Of a stretch of DNA of 58,292 nt, positions 44,198 to 53,561 are shown in pieces (the stretch's first letter is position 1; each line of letters opens with the position of its first letter). The DNA is from Prevotella sp. (GTDB lineage Bacteria; Bacteroidota; Bacteroidia; Bacteroidales; Bacteroidaceae): NCBI GenBank assembly GCA_017557185.1, contig JAFZAP010000071.1, positions 1 through 58,292 of the forward strand, in the 5' to 3' direction. Both the position numbers and the translations under genes were made by a program. The notes below the pieces were generated by a model. It saw only the letters and a program-made list of their open reading frames with translations. It was not told where the DNA came from and did not search any database.

Positions 44198-46747
44198 TTA
44201 TTCCAGCATCAATGGTGCGTCAATTAGATGTACGACTGCCGAGGAACTGGTCTCGATCATGCTGGCACTGGCGGCATCGCGGGAGTTATACTGATACTCG
44301 CGGGCAACACGGTTGAAGAGTTGCGGATCGGCAGTAAGCACCTTGCGGTGATTGCCAGCGTGGTCGATGAGGCTGATGCCGTCGGAACCAAGTTCGGCAT
44401 GGAGGCGATAGAACCTACCCGTACTCGAGTCGATAACGGCGGTCTCAAAGTCGCCGACCTCTTCTTTGGCTCCGATGAAGAGTGCGTTATCTTGAATGTG
44501 GTAGCGCAGGAAGTTCATAATCTGGAGCGAATCGCGACTCTTTCCAGTGAGGTTTCCTGCGTTCTCGAGTTCATCGACACGTTCCCACGACGACAACTTT
44601 CCTGACTTCTGTAGAGCCTCGATGCTCTCATTGGTGGGAACATAGATGGTGTAGTGGTACGTGTTGAAGACGCTCATGTTGTCACCACCGCAGGCATAAC
44701 GGCTGTTGTGGATGCGCTCGAACAGACCGCTGCCGTCCATCAACTCAAGGAACTTGCTGTACTGATCATTACTGGCAAGGATGTCGCGCACAGTCTTGCT
44801 GGTACCAAGGATGGGTGAGTTGTCGAGAACGTAGCTCTTTCCGTTACCACCGTCGGTCTGGTCATAGATAAAGTTGATGTGAAGCGGTGTGCTCTCGTTG
44901 GTCTGATAGCTGCCTTGAACGGTCATCTGTTCCGGGTCCTTTGCATTCTGGATGCGAATCTCCGTACCGCCCTTGGTGCGATAGTATTCCTTGCCGTCCT
45001 CAACATCTCCGATGACGATATGTGTGTCGAGGATGTCCTTCAGACGGTTGCGCATGATGCTGGGATCGGTGATTTTGCCGATGCTGTCGCCGACGACACC
45101 TGTCTCCTCGTCGTAATTCCATACGCTCGCCCACACACGTTCCTCTTTATTAACTTTCGAGGCATCGTAATGGAAGCGCAACAGCTGGCGCGAACTCTTA
45201 CCGTAGCTGCACGGGTCGAGATACGACAGCAGGGCGTTGTTCGTGGGAATGAAGAAGCTGTAGTAGGAATTCAGGGAGTTCAGGTAGACATTATACTGCA
45301 ACTGCTCAATGCCCCAGTACATGATGCGCATTGTCTCGTTGATAAGTGCAGGGAACGACACACTGACATATGCTGTGGGGGAATAGACGCGGTTGGTGAG
45401 ATACACGGCTCCGTTGCAGCCCAGCCACACAGAGTCGATGGCGCTGGTCTCCACACCCATCGGGTCGTTGGCATCGTTCAGGATACCGTCGAACTTCGAA
45501 GGTACGCTACTCACGAACGAACCTAACATATTGTTGTTGATGAGCTTCGAAATCACCTCGTCGGGAACGGCCTCCCACGTGCCATAGTAGTCTTTCAGCA
45601 CGCGGCCGGCACCCGTCTCCCAATATTCTGTCAGGGCTTCATCGCTCGGCACCATCATCACAGCCATGTCACGCTGCAGGACGATGTTGCCATCCTGGTC
45701 ATTCAAACCGGAATAATAGGCATTCCACTCGGGGTCGAACTTCAGCGTTCCATTCACAGGACCGCCATAGGGAGTGGCAGTGAGCGGCTCACCACCCTGC
45801 GACTTCTCCGAGAAGAACCGCTTCTGGAATACCGTGTCGATATGGGCGTCATAGAGGAAGTTATATTGACGCGTCAGTTCCTGGGTGCGGTCGGGGTAAG
45901 GTGCACAGAAGCGCTCCAGCAACCGGTTATACAAACGGGTGTTCTTCTTCTGTGACAGCAGCTCAGCCATGTTAGGAAGGGGTGTCACCACCTCCTCCAT
46001 CTTATGGATGAAGCCATTCGAACACTTGATGTTCGGTTCTTCCACGCGTACGCCGTTCACGCTGGCCTCACCACTCTGGCGTTGCGTGGTGCCGTTATAG
46101 ATGAAGTCGTAGTCGGCATTGGTGATGCGTTTGTTGACAAGCTGCTTCTCAATGAAATGCACCAGAGGCACCGTGGAATTATCGGTCATGCACACCATCG
46201 GAGCCCCACCTTCACGATAGCGACGCCAGTAGGGGCCCGCGGGCATCTCTGAGGGTTTGATGACACGCACCGAGTCAAAAGATGTGCTTGACGCAAAGCG
46301 GCGCATGCACTCTCCTTCACGGGGCGGTGTGCCCTCAACGCTCGACAAGCTGTTTAGCTGCATCGAGTTGTCAATCATGCTGCCGAAGAGCAGCAGTTTC
46401 TTCTGTGAGGCAGAGAGACCCTCATAGCTCCTCACACCCCAAAGGTTGTTACGGTAGAAACGCTCAAAGGCGGCATCGTCGGCCACAAAGAGCGTCTTCG
46501 AACCTGTCTTGCCCAATACTTCCCGATAGCCAAGGTCGTCAATCAGGCGAACGGTGTTCTGGTAGTTGCCCTGCTCGGCCAGCCAACTGTAGATGCTCGC
46601 TCCCCATCCTTCTGGAGTGCGCTCATCCAAATCATACTTACTGCACGAACTCAGCACGCCGGCACCGGTAATCAGTGCAGCGGCAGCTGTCAGCAGCCAC
46701 AGCCTTAGGCATCTGCAGGTTTTCGTTTTGTCATTGAATTTGCTCAT
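44198..46747 (-). CDS. Multi-FAS1-domain lipoprotein, first gene of the PUL transcript
   Basis: 849 residues from the ATG at 46747 (MSKFNDKTKTCRCLRLWLL ... LSSCSKYDLDERTP, a lipoprotein signal); the frame is open upstream but the -7 element at 46799 makes the longer start unlikely. Several FAS1-type regions: SIYSWLAEQGNYQNTVRLI ... KTLFVADDAAFERF (1), later PSDEALTEYWE (2), FFIPTNNALLSYLDP (3) and HYTIYVPTNESIEAL ... AVIDSSTGRFYRLHAE (4). Four FAS1 repeats on one lipoprotein suggest a long adhesive or glycan-binding surface rod. It is the first of nine co-directional genes. Confidence 0.85.
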   Translation of the reverse strand: MSKFNDKTKTCRCLRLWLLTAAAALITGAGVLSSCSKYDLDERTPEGWGASIYSWLAEQGNYQNTVRLIDDLGYREVLGKTGSKTLFVADDAAFERFYRNNLWGVRSYEGLSASQKKLLLFGSMIDNSMQLNSLSSVEGTPPREGECMRRFASSTSFDSVRVIKPSEMPAGPYWRRYREGGAPMVCMTDNSTVPLVHFIEKQLVNKRITNADYDFIYNGTTQRQSGEASVNGVRVEEPNIKCSNGFIHKMEEVVTPLPNMAELLSQKKNTRLYNRLLERFCAPYPDRTQELTRQYNFLYDAHIDTVFQKRFFSEKSQGGEPLTATPYGGPVNGTLKFDPEWNAYYSGLNDQDGNIVLQRDMAVMMVPSDEALTEYWETGAGRVLKDYYGTWEAVPDEVISKLINNNMLGSFVSSVPSKFDGILNDANDPMGVETSAIDSVWLGCNGAVYLTNRVYSPTAYVSVSFPALINETMRIMYWGIEQLQYNVYLNSLNSYYSFFIPTNNALLSYLDPCSYGKSSRQLLRFHYDASKVNKEERVWASVWNYDEETGVVGDSIGKITDPSIMRNRLKDILDTHIVIGDVEDGKEYYRTKGGTEIRIQNAKDPEQMTVQGSYQTNESTPLHINFIYDQTDGGNGKSYVLDNSPILGTSKTVRDILASNDQYSKFLELMDGSGLFERIHNSRYACGGDNMSVFNTYHYTIYVPTNESIEALQKSGKLSSWERVDELENAGNLTGKSRDSLQIMNFLRYHIQDNALFIGAKEEVGDFETAVIDSSTGRFYRLHAELGSDGISLIDHAGNHRKVLTADPQLFNRVAREYQYNSRDAASASMIETSSSAVVHLIDAPLMLE

Positions 46748-46798
46748 ATTCTCGTATTGAATGATATTCGTTTCTCTCGGCAAATAGTTTTCACGGTG

Positions 46799-46806
46799 CA
46801 AAGTTA
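46799..46806 (-). promoter_or_regulatory. -7 element of the PUL transcript
   Basis: On the minus strand TAACTTTG, full consensus, 52 bases before the FAS1 start at 46747. No good -33 element is seen, as expected for a promoter that needs an activator such as the HTCS. Confidence 0.5.
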
Positions 46807-46976
46807 CATAAAAAATACGCAGGCGACCTACTAATATGTACAAACTGCTTTGCTATCCGTTAACGGCACTTTTCTGCATGTTCCAGATGTTTTGCTATTC
46901 GTTCCAGCAATTAAACCTCGTACAAAAACGAAAACAAGTGGAACATATTACACATACATTTTTAAAAAGAAAAGAT

Positions 46977-46984
46977 TAAATTTG
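46977..46984 (+). promoter_or_regulatory. -7 element of the 47063 gene
   Basis: TAAATTTG, full consensus, 78 bases before the start. Divergent from the PUL promoter; the shared 46807-46976 stretch is AT-rich without further visible features. Confidence 0.5.
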
Positions 46985-47062
46985 CAGCGTATTTACACGC
47001 TTGCTGAAAGCGAATCATTCAAACCATAACATTTATAAACCCAAATTTAAACTCTTAACAAC

Positions 47063-50000
47063 ATGAAGAAAACTTACAAACTTTTCCTTGCGCTACTCGT
47101 TGCCACCATCGGTAACCTGAGTGCTAGTGCTGCAGAAGAGTACGTTCCGCTGACACCGGAAATGTTCTTCTCATGGGACGGATGGGATGCCAATGCCCAG
47201 AAGACAGGGCAGGCCGACTGCCTCTACGTCCTCGGCGAATCAACGGGCCAGCCTTTTGGCGATCCCAGTGTTATCAATTACGCTGACCTCTCGGTCTACT
47301 CCAAGCTCATCGTGACGGTCACTGAGGGCACACCGCGTTTCCTCTTCAACCGTACCGTTGACGAAGGTCAGTACAACGAAGATGAGTCCCAGTCGTGCCT
47401 CCTGGAGTATCCGAAGAACGGATGGTCCGACCGCTATTTCACAAAGGAAGGCGACAACTACATCGTCGACCTGAAGCAGATGGTTAAGGACAAGGGCTTT
47501 GCTCACCTGCACGCCATCAAGGGTGCTAACTGGAGTAACGTCACCGTCACCGACATGCAACTTGTCAAGCAGGGTAAGGCACAGCAGATTGGTTGGACCG
47601 AACTGCTTACCAACGGCGACCTTGAAGGCGACGATGTATCCTGCTTCTACTCAAAGGAGAACGCCAGCGCTCCCTTCCCCTCCATCATCACCGATGGTGT
47701 TGGTGTCGACGGAAGCCGCGGTATCCAGGTGCACTCAGCAGCTGGTGCAGCCCAAGACTGGGATGCTCAGTTCTGGATCAACCTGCCTGAGACGCTGGCC
47801 GAGGGCACGAAGTATCGTCTGTCGTTTGCTTATCGCGCCAGCCAGGATGCATCTGCCGACACACAGGCTCATGCCGATCCCAGCGACTATATCCACTGGG
47901 AGATGATTGGCTCGCCCAACTTCACCACAGAGTGGCAGACCTACAAGGTCGAAGAGGCTACTATCACCGCACAGCAGTCAGGTGAAGGCCGCATGCACTC
48001 CATCGCCTTCAACCTCTCGAAGGACCGCGCTAACGACATCGACTTCTTCTTCGACAACCTGAGATTCGAGGTGTTCAAGGTGGGTACGATGGCTCAGTTC
48101 CGCAATGATGTCATCCTGATCGACTTCGGCTTCGATACCAACATGGCCGACCTCGTGAAGGCATCGGGTAAGAAGCGTCTTATGTTCCCGCTCAGCGTAG
48201 CCAGCGTGAAAGTGAACGGCAAGAGCGTAGAACTCTTCTCGGTTGAAGGCTTCGAGGACGGACGCTTCTACATCTTCCTCAACGAGCCGTGCGAAGACAA
48301 CGATGAGGTTGAGGTGACATTCACCAATCCCTCTGATGCCGCTTATCACCTTATCTATACCTCTGGCCCTGGCGGCGATGTTGCCAACTTTAACGGCATC
48401 GCTGAGTATGACGACGAGGTGGAGGACAACGACGGCTATCCCTACATCTACCTCACTCCGACCATCATGACAGCCGATCCTGAGGACGGTTCGTTCAACC
48501 TCCCGACCAGCCTCAAGGAGTTCAAGCTTAACTTCGACAAGAATGTCGACTGCGCTGCTCTCGTGGCAAAGATCGACAATGAGAAGCTGACTGTGACACC
48601 TGCCGACGGATTTGCAGAGAACGTGACACTTACCTTCACAGGCAATGAGCTGGCACAGGGCGAGCACGTCATCAGCATCACGAAGATGTATCCCGAGATG
48701 CGCATCGACGACAGCGTCTATGGCGATACCATCATCACCATCAGCGTGGGTAAGGCAAGCGTCGATCCCAACGATGTGCCGAAGGACATTCTGCCCGACA
48801 CATTTGCTGAGACAGCTGACGGCGGCATTCCCGCAGGCTATCTCGTCATCTTCGACGGTGAGGAACGCGTAGCACCTAACACCTATGGTTCTGGCGCACG
48901 TATGTTCGAATTCGCCAGCGGTGGTGACTTCACGAAGGGTCTCTACTTCCGCAACAACTATGTGGAGTTTGGTAGCAATCCCGAATACCTGCTGCCTCTC
49001 GAGGCCGACAAGCGCTACGACATCCACTTCAACGCTGCTGCTTGGAAGGACAACGGTCCTTACATCAAGTTCGAGATTCTCAACGATGCAGAGGAAATCG
49101 TTTACTCCGCAGTTGTGAAGACCAACCCGAACGTCAATGGTAGCAAGGGCGTTGTCAACAATTCTACAAACTTCGATACGAAGTTCGTGCCCGAGGTAAG
49201 TGGCAACTACCTGCTGCGCTGGCGTCCCGCCACCAACGATGCTGGTGATCAGGGCGACTTCACCGAGGTGCTCCTTGCTAACCCGCGCGTTCGCTACATG
49301 CCGAACACCGCCGGTGCTGAGTGGATCCAGCTCGTCAACACAGCTCTCGAGACGGCTAAGAGCACTCTTGCCGACAACTACGACGAGCGCTACGACGGTC
49401 CTGCTTACGATGCTCTGAAGGCTGCCATCGAAAAGTATGAGGCTGAACTGCCCGACTATACTTCGCCAACGGCTTGCAAGAACGCTGCCGCCGCCCTCGA
49501 CGCTGCTACAAAGGCTATGAAGGATCATCGCGCACTCTGCGACACTTACGACCCGCTGCCTCGTCAGGCACAGGAGATCCTTGACAACAATGCCGAGAAG
49601 AAGTTCGCCAAGACCGACCTCTATAAGCAACTGAAGGCCGCTACAGCTAAGTACGTCACCGTCACCAGCGAGACACAGTTTGATCCTGAGACAATGGAAG
49701 AGGTTGTTGTTAACACCTATGAATTCAAGGAACTCAAGGACGACAAAGAGTTGCAGGCTGCTATCGACGAACTGCAGTATCTGGTTAACACAACTGCCCT
49801 GCTCTTCACAGAAGGTGCTTCGATGACTTCCGACACTGGTGTGAAGGTACTCGTTGAGCGCCTCCGCCTCGGTGCTGAGTCGCTGCTGAACCTCGGTGTT
49901 GACGAAGAGGATCCGCTCATCGTTGAGTTCAAAAACGTACTCACCGACGACGACGCTCTTGCCGACGCTATGAAGAACCGCCTGAAGCTCATCATGTACG

Positions 50001-50782
50001 AGCAACTCAAGAACCCGTCGAACACCCTCTTCGAGGAGAAGATCGATGAGAACACGCTCGAGGCATACACCGATACTTACGACATGACCGTCTTCGTGAA
50101 GAATCCTAACATCTACAAGCAGCAGGATCACACCAACTTCACCGACGAGAATGTTCCCGGATGGATCACACCTGAGGGATACAATCGTCCTGGACTCAGC
50201 GTGGGTTGGGGACAGCCACGCGGTACCAATGAGATTGCCGAGGACTGCATGTTCCAGACTTGGGGCTCCAGCTATCGTGTTGAACAGGCCATCATCGACC
50301 TGCCCGTGGGTGTCTACACCTTGAAGATCGGCTTCGGCGAGCGCATGAACGACGACGAGGCTAACATGGTCGACAGCTACATCTACGCAAAGACCTCCGA
50401 GACTCCTGAGGGCGAGGACGGCCAGATTACCGACGTTCCGGGCATCGGCCAGTCGTTCCCCTATGCTAACACCGTCATCGAGAACATCGCCGTCGTCGAC
50501 GGATGCCTCACCATCGGTGCTAACGCAGGACCCAGCTCGCACACCTTCTTCAACGACGTGCGCCTGCTCATGGCTGCACCTGTCGCAGGCTTCGACTATG
50601 CTTCGGCTTACGAGGAAGTGCTCACCGGTATCGATGGGAAGGTTGCTGAGCCCGCAGTTCGTGCTGTTATGCTCTACGACCTCAATGGCCGCCGCGTGCT
50701 GACAGCTCGCAAGGGTATCTTCATCGTGAAGAAGCAGATGACTGACGGCACCATCCGTACCGAGAAGGTCATCGTGAAATAA
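47063..50782 (+). CDS. Large secreted surface protein with carbohydrate-binding-like modules
   Basis: 1239 residues, signal peptide (MKKTYKLFLALLVATIGNLSASA). About 25-170 is a beta-rich module; about 175-345 is a jelly-roll-like module (LLTNGDLEGDDVSCFY ... VDGSRGIQVHSAAGAAQDWDAQFW ... DYIHWEMIG ... FFFDNLRFE) clearly related to the one inserted in the CotH protein at 14163. Then Ig/Big_5-like regions (PTIMTADPEDGSFNLPTSLKEF), another binding-like module, a helical segment (about 755-1000) and a last beta module (VDLPVGVYTLKIGFGE type). The end (VMLYDLNGRRVLTARKGIFIVKKQ) is a type IX-like tail. Function unknown; likely glycan-binding on the surface. Confidence 0.85.
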   Translation: MKKTYKLFLALLVATIGNLSASAAEEYVPLTPEMFFSWDGWDANAQKTGQADCLYVLGESTGQPFGDPSVINYADLSVYSKLIVTVTEGTPRFLFNRTVDEGQYNEDESQSCLLEYPKNGWSDRYFTKEGDNYIVDLKQMVKDKGFAHLHAIKGANWSNVTVTDMQLVKQGKAQQIGWTELLTNGDLEGDDVSCFYSKENASAPFPSIITDGVGVDGSRGIQVHSAAGAAQDWDAQFWINLPETLAEGTKYRLSFAYRASQDASADTQAHADPSDYIHWEMIGSPNFTTEWQTYKVEEATITAQQSGEGRMHSIAFNLSKDRANDIDFFFDNLRFEVFKVGTMAQFRNDVILIDFGFDTNMADLVKASGKKRLMFPLSVASVKVNGKSVELFSVEGFEDGRFYIFLNEPCEDNDEVEVTFTNPSDAAYHLIYTSGPGGDVANFNGIAEYDDEVEDNDGYPYIYLTPTIMTADPEDGSFNLPTSLKEFKLNFDKNVDCAALVAKIDNEKLTVTPADGFAENVTLTFTGNELAQGEHVISITKMYPEMRIDDSVYGDTIITISVGKASVDPNDVPKDILPDTFAETADGGIPAGYLVIFDGEERVAPNTYGSGARMFEFASGGDFTKGLYFRNNYVEFGSNPEYLLPLEADKRYDIHFNAAAWKDNGPYIKFEILNDAEEIVYSAVVKTNPNVNGSKGVVNNSTNFDTKFVPEVSGNYLLRWRPATNDAGDQGDFTEVLLANPRVRYMPNTAGAEWIQLVNTALETAKSTLADNYDERYDGPAYDALKAAIEKYEAELPDYTSPTACKNAAAALDAATKAMKDHRALCDTYDPLPRQAQEILDNNAEKKFAKTDLYKQLKAATAKYVTVTSETQFDPETMEEVVVNTYEFKELKDDKELQAAIDELQYLVNTTALLFTEGASMTSDTGVKVLVERLRLGAESLLNLGVDEEDPLIVEFKNVLTDDDALADAMKNRLKLIMYEQLKNPSNTLFEEKIDENTLEAYTDTYDMTVFVKNPNIYKQQDHTNFTDENVPGWITPEGYNRPGLSVGWGQPRGTNEIAEDCMFQTWGSSYRVEQAIIDLPVGVYTLKIGFGERMNDDEANMVDSYIYAKTSETPEGEDGQITDVPGIGQSFPYANTVIENIAVVDGCLTIGANAGPSSHTFFNDVRLLMAAPVAGFDYASAYEEVLTGIDGKVAEPAVRAVMLYDLNGRRVLTARKGIFIVKKQMTDGTIRTEKVIVK

Positions 50783-50811
50783 GACGCGATTTCCGCAAAA
50801 CGGAATTTCAT

Positions 50812-50843
50812 GGGGCGCAACCATTGTGTTGCGTCCCTTTTTT
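50812..50843 (+). terminator. Terminator of the 47063 gene
   Basis: 10-bp stem GGGGCGCAAC (50812-50821) / GTTGCGTCCC (50828-50837), six-base loop, then TTTTTT (50838-50843). Strong. Confidence 0.9.
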
Positions 50844-50932
50844 CACTGCTATCGACCGTGAGATTTCCCGTCACTCCGATACGCCTTTACATGAAAACAT
50901 AGACATACCTTATTATTTATGTAGATCAAAAA

Positions 50933-50957
50933 ACAGGAGCTGCAATTGCAACTCCTG
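50933..50957 (-). terminator. Terminator of the tRNA fragment (minus strand)
   Basis: ACAGGAG (50933-50939) and CTCCTGT (50951-50957) with an inner TGCAATTGCA palindrome. On the minus strand a T-run follows immediately. It is directly downstream of the tRNA 3' half. Confidence 0.8.
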
Positions 50958-50967
50958 TTTTTCTTTG

Positions 50968-51009
50968 TGGACCAGCCAGGGCTTGAACCTGGGACCTCCA
51001 GATTATGAG
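50968..51009 (-). pseudogene. tRNA 3' half (anticodon CAT), split at the anticodon loop
   Basis: On the minus strand: CTCATAA (anticodon loop, CAT), TCTGG (anticodon stem 3' side), AGGTC, a perfect T-arm (CCAGG TTCAAGC CCTGG), then CTGGTCC and discriminator A (50968). The expected 5' anticodon stem CCAGA is absent; island sequence (GGGG and T-run) begins right before the loop. So only the 3' half remains, as at an integrase attachment site. Confidence 0.8.
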
Positions 51010-51126
51010 CCCCAAAAAGTGACATTTTATGATAGTTTGAGACATGTAACTATACTGATGTTCAACGAGTTGTATGTTCATGATTTTCACAAAAACTCAC
51101 AAAATATCCCTGACTGAAATAGTTAG

Positions 51127-51375
51127 TTTACGCATTGTTTACGCAAATACCTCCTGACCTATAGTCAAAAGAAAAATCGTTTCTGATTGGCTATCAGTGT
51201 TTTGTGGTTTACGCACCTCCAGACTTTTGATATAAGGTTTGGGGCCTAAATCTGGTTACGCAGCCATCGACAGAATCCCAGACCTGTAGTCTGAATCTTT
51301 TTTGTTGTTTACGCAACCTCTTTTTTTTGTTTACCTAATCACGCACCTCCAGCCCTATAGTCAGAATCTTTTATA
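51127..51375 (+). repeat. Spaced repeats next to the tRNA fragment (probable recombinase arm sites)
   Basis: TTTACGCA or close variants recur at about 51127, 51138, 51208, 51255, 51308 and 51341. CCTCCAG and CTATAGTCAGAATC-like blocks recur beside most of them (for example near 51151-51170, 51217, 51281-51298 and 51346-51370). Unit spacing is irregular. The stretch 51010-51417 has no gene. Confidence 0.6.
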
Positions 51376-51417
51376 ACTATTTTTTGGATTCTATTCTATA
51401 GTAGTATTGCTCCATTG

Positions 51418-52695
51418 TTATCCAAGCGTCATATTGGGAATAATGGCATCAATCATGGTTGGTGGGACACCGCAATCTTTCGCTATACCCTCCCAATGCG
51501 AAGCTGCTTCACAAACATCATCGATAACGGATACAGCATCTTTGATGTTGTTCTTGGAAGCGAATTCCAACAGGTCGTTTCTAGTGATATTGTCGAACTT
51601 CTCATTGATTGACATCTGATGTGTTGCGGTCCAGCCACCATTGGGATTGTAGGCATAGCCCATATCGTATGCAGGTGAGAGACGCCACTTCCCATCCTCT
51701 TCCATCAAGAAAGAGATATTCTTGGTGTGATCATCTTGATTGCGAATGACTACGTTGAACACCATTCTGCGGAACATTTGTCTTGCTTCTGAGTACGACA
51801 ACCGTAATGCTCGCATCACATTGAAGGCTTGTTCGTATGAATAGACTCGATGAAGTCGATAGTCAAAATGTGCAATTCCGCAAAGAGTCTGCATGTGTAC
51901 CTTCTTCCCTTCTTTTCGATCGAACCGCTTAGTAAGGAAGTGGGCACGTCCGTTTTCCTCAATGAGTGAACATTCTGACATTTCTATGCCACAGGTTTTG
52001 GCTAACTTGTAGAAAGAGTATTCCAGTCGTCCATAATTCTCTGTCTCTTTGAAACCAGCTTTAGCAGATACCCCATCCAGTTTGATGAGGTAGTAGTCGA
52101 AGCCAGCAGGCGCTTCCACTTGGCCTGAACGAACCTCACCTGTTTCTTTATTATAAGCAATGATGGCTTTTGCTCGTTGGCCACCAGCAGAGGTGCCGAG
52201 GCGCAAAATCTCAGCGATAGCAGCCTTTTTGTCATCTTCCATATTGGTAGTGAATGCTTCTTTCACAGAAAGAGCTTCCTTTGCCACTTCTACCAATTTA
52301 TCTATTTCGAACTTGGTTTCTTGGTTATGCGAAACTTCAATAGCAGGTTCAAATTCCAACGCACCCATGCATCGCTTGCCCAAGAAACAGAGAGATTCAA
52401 TGGGATTACCACTTGTGCGGCCTGTCAGAGACAACCATCTGTCAAACAGGGCACGACCATAAGTGTCGGGCAGAGAATCCGCCAACATACCAGGTAGGCC
52501 CTGAAAGGTGTCCCTTCCCAAATTGGCAAAGGAATAGACCAGTCCTTCCCGAACTGGCATCATCAATGGTGATGGTTCCAAACCACGTCCGATAAAACTT
52601 TGGTCATATTCAAATCTGGCAACTCCATACCTGTCATCCCAATTAAAGATGCCGACGGGTATGCCGAACATACTGACTTTCGCAACATCTACCAT
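51418..52695 (-). CDS. hipA: HipA-like serine/threonine kinase toxin
   Basis: 425 residues, normal HipA length. N-subdomain 1 (MVDVAKVSMFGIPVGIFN ... GMLADSLPDTYGR), the Gly-rich loop GTSAGGQRAK (167-176) in which Ser169 is a candidate autophosphorylation site, catalytic loop RNQDDHTKNISF (Asp321/Asp322, 318-329) and metal-binding PAYDM (Asp344). HipA kinases phosphorylate a translation target, glutamyl-tRNA synthetase in E. coli, and halt growth. Its start overlaps the hipB stop by seven bases (ATGGTAG), typical of translational coupling. All active-site residues seem intact. Confidence 0.95.
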   Translation of the reverse strand: MVDVAKVSMFGIPVGIFNWDDRYGVARFEYDQSFIGRGLEPSPLMMPVREGLVYSFANLGRDTFQGLPGMLADSLPDTYGRALFDRWLSLTGRTSGNPIESLCFLGKRCMGALEFEPAIEVSHNQETKFEIDKLVEVAKEALSVKEAFTTNMEDDKKAAIAEILRLGTSAGGQRAKAIIAYNKETGEVRSGQVEAPAGFDYYLIKLDGVSAKAGFKETENYGRLEYSFYKLAKTCGIEMSECSLIEENGRAHFLTKRFDRKEGKKVHMQTLCGIAHFDYRLHRVYSYEQAFNVMRALRLSYSEARQMFRRMVFNVVIRNQDDHTKNISFLMEEDGKWRLSPAYDMGYAYNPNGGWTATHQMSINEKFDNITRNDLLEFASKNNIKDAVSVIDDVCEAASHWEGIAKDCGVPPTMIDAIIPNMTLG

Positions 52696-53039
52696 TCTGA
52701 TTCCTCCTTATTTATATTATTAAGTCGTCCAACTGCACGTTGGCGTTTGTGCTTGGCTGCATTAGATTGGACGAGTTCGTAGTATTCACTCGGGCTCAGC
52801 TGTTCTTCATCTACCAAAGGCTGAAGCACATCGAGTTTCCCTAATGTCCGCAATACTCTTAGCAACGAATCAAACGAGCCAATCTCTCCCTTCTCAATTT
52901 TTTTCAGTGAAGACAGAGACACTCCAGCAGCATCTGCAAGACTCTGCTGGGTGATATTCTGTTTCAGTCTGACAGACTTCAAGTGGTTACCTATCCTATG
53001 AAGGATTAGGGCATCTGCAAGCATATAAATATCATCCAT
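52689..53039 (-). CDS. hipB: HipB-like XRE antitoxin
   Basis: 116 residues. A helix-turn-helix of the XRE type is clear: LKSVRLKQNITQQSLADAAGVSLSSLKKIEKGEIGSF in essence (about 20-57), followed by LLRVLRTLGKLDVL. It binds its own promoter and neutralises HipA. The C-terminal tail (SNAAKHKRQRAVGRLNNIN) is basic and likely contacts the toxin. First gene of the pair, with its own promoter and two candidate operators upstream. Confidence 0.93.
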   Translation of the reverse strand: MDDIYMLADALILHRIGNHLKSVRLKQNITQQSLADAAGVSLSSLKKIEKGEIGSFDSLLRVLRTLGKLDVLQPLVDEEQLSPSEYYELVQSNAAKHKRQRAVGRLNNINKEESEW

Positions 53040-53042
53040 AAT

Positions 53043-53099
53043 AGTTCAATAATAAACTTTTACGCCACAAAGATACAAATAATAGTTTGATAACAAGCT
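53043..53099 (-). promoter_or_regulatory. hipBA promoter with two matching operators
   Basis: Minus strand CTTG (53094-53097), 18 bases, TATCTTTG (53068-53075). Two 16-bp sites fit AGTTnnATAAnAAnCT: 53043-53058 and 53084-53099. The second overlaps the -33 element, the first lies just before the start codon. Confidence 0.65.
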
Positions 53100-53424
53100 A
53101 TTTCACAGAAACTTTTTCTTAATAAGGTGTCTTTTTTGATAAGTTTTCTAAGATTCTGGAGCATTTCTCGCACATGATCTGTTCTTCACCCACCAAGGCT
53201 AAACAGATTTTTCAACATGATGATTTTTAATAGAACTGATTCTTTTACATATAAATTGTTGCGCACAGGCAACATTTTTTCTAAATAATGCTGTCTGTGT
53301 ACAACAAAGTTACCATCATAATTGAAATTGCATTGATCCATGGTGGCGCAAAACTTCCACCATGGATACTTGGATTCTTATATTGAGACAGGATGTGTTG
53401 AATCAATCCTCAAACATTAAATTC

Positions 53425-53516
53425 AACTCACGCAAAAATATTTGCGCGAGTTAATATGTTTTCACTTGTTTACATCAGGTTTATGCATTACTCACGCAAA
53501 AATAATTGCGCGAGTA
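53425..53516. repeat. Two near-identical palindromes
   Basis: Each is 26 bases: ACTC, one base, CGCAA..., TTGCGCGAGT, at 53426-53451 and 53490-53515. They differ by a base in the centre. They sit after the phosphoesterase operon; the rest of 53110-53561 has nothing I can identify. Confidence 0.75.
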
Positions 53517-53561
53517 ATGATATTCCTGAATGTAAATATAGGTAGGAACTAATCTGTTATT

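Noticed and set aside
47978-50824. 948-codon minus-strand frame under the 47063 gene
   Set aside because: Shadow frame; the plus strand has signal peptide, promoter, terminator and recognisable domains.
50824-51117. 97-codon plus-strand frame
   Set aside because: Runs across the terminators and the tRNA fragment.
51127-51375. CRISPR array
   Set aside because: Repeats are short, degenerate and irregularly spaced, and there are no cas genes; arm-type recombinase sites fit better.
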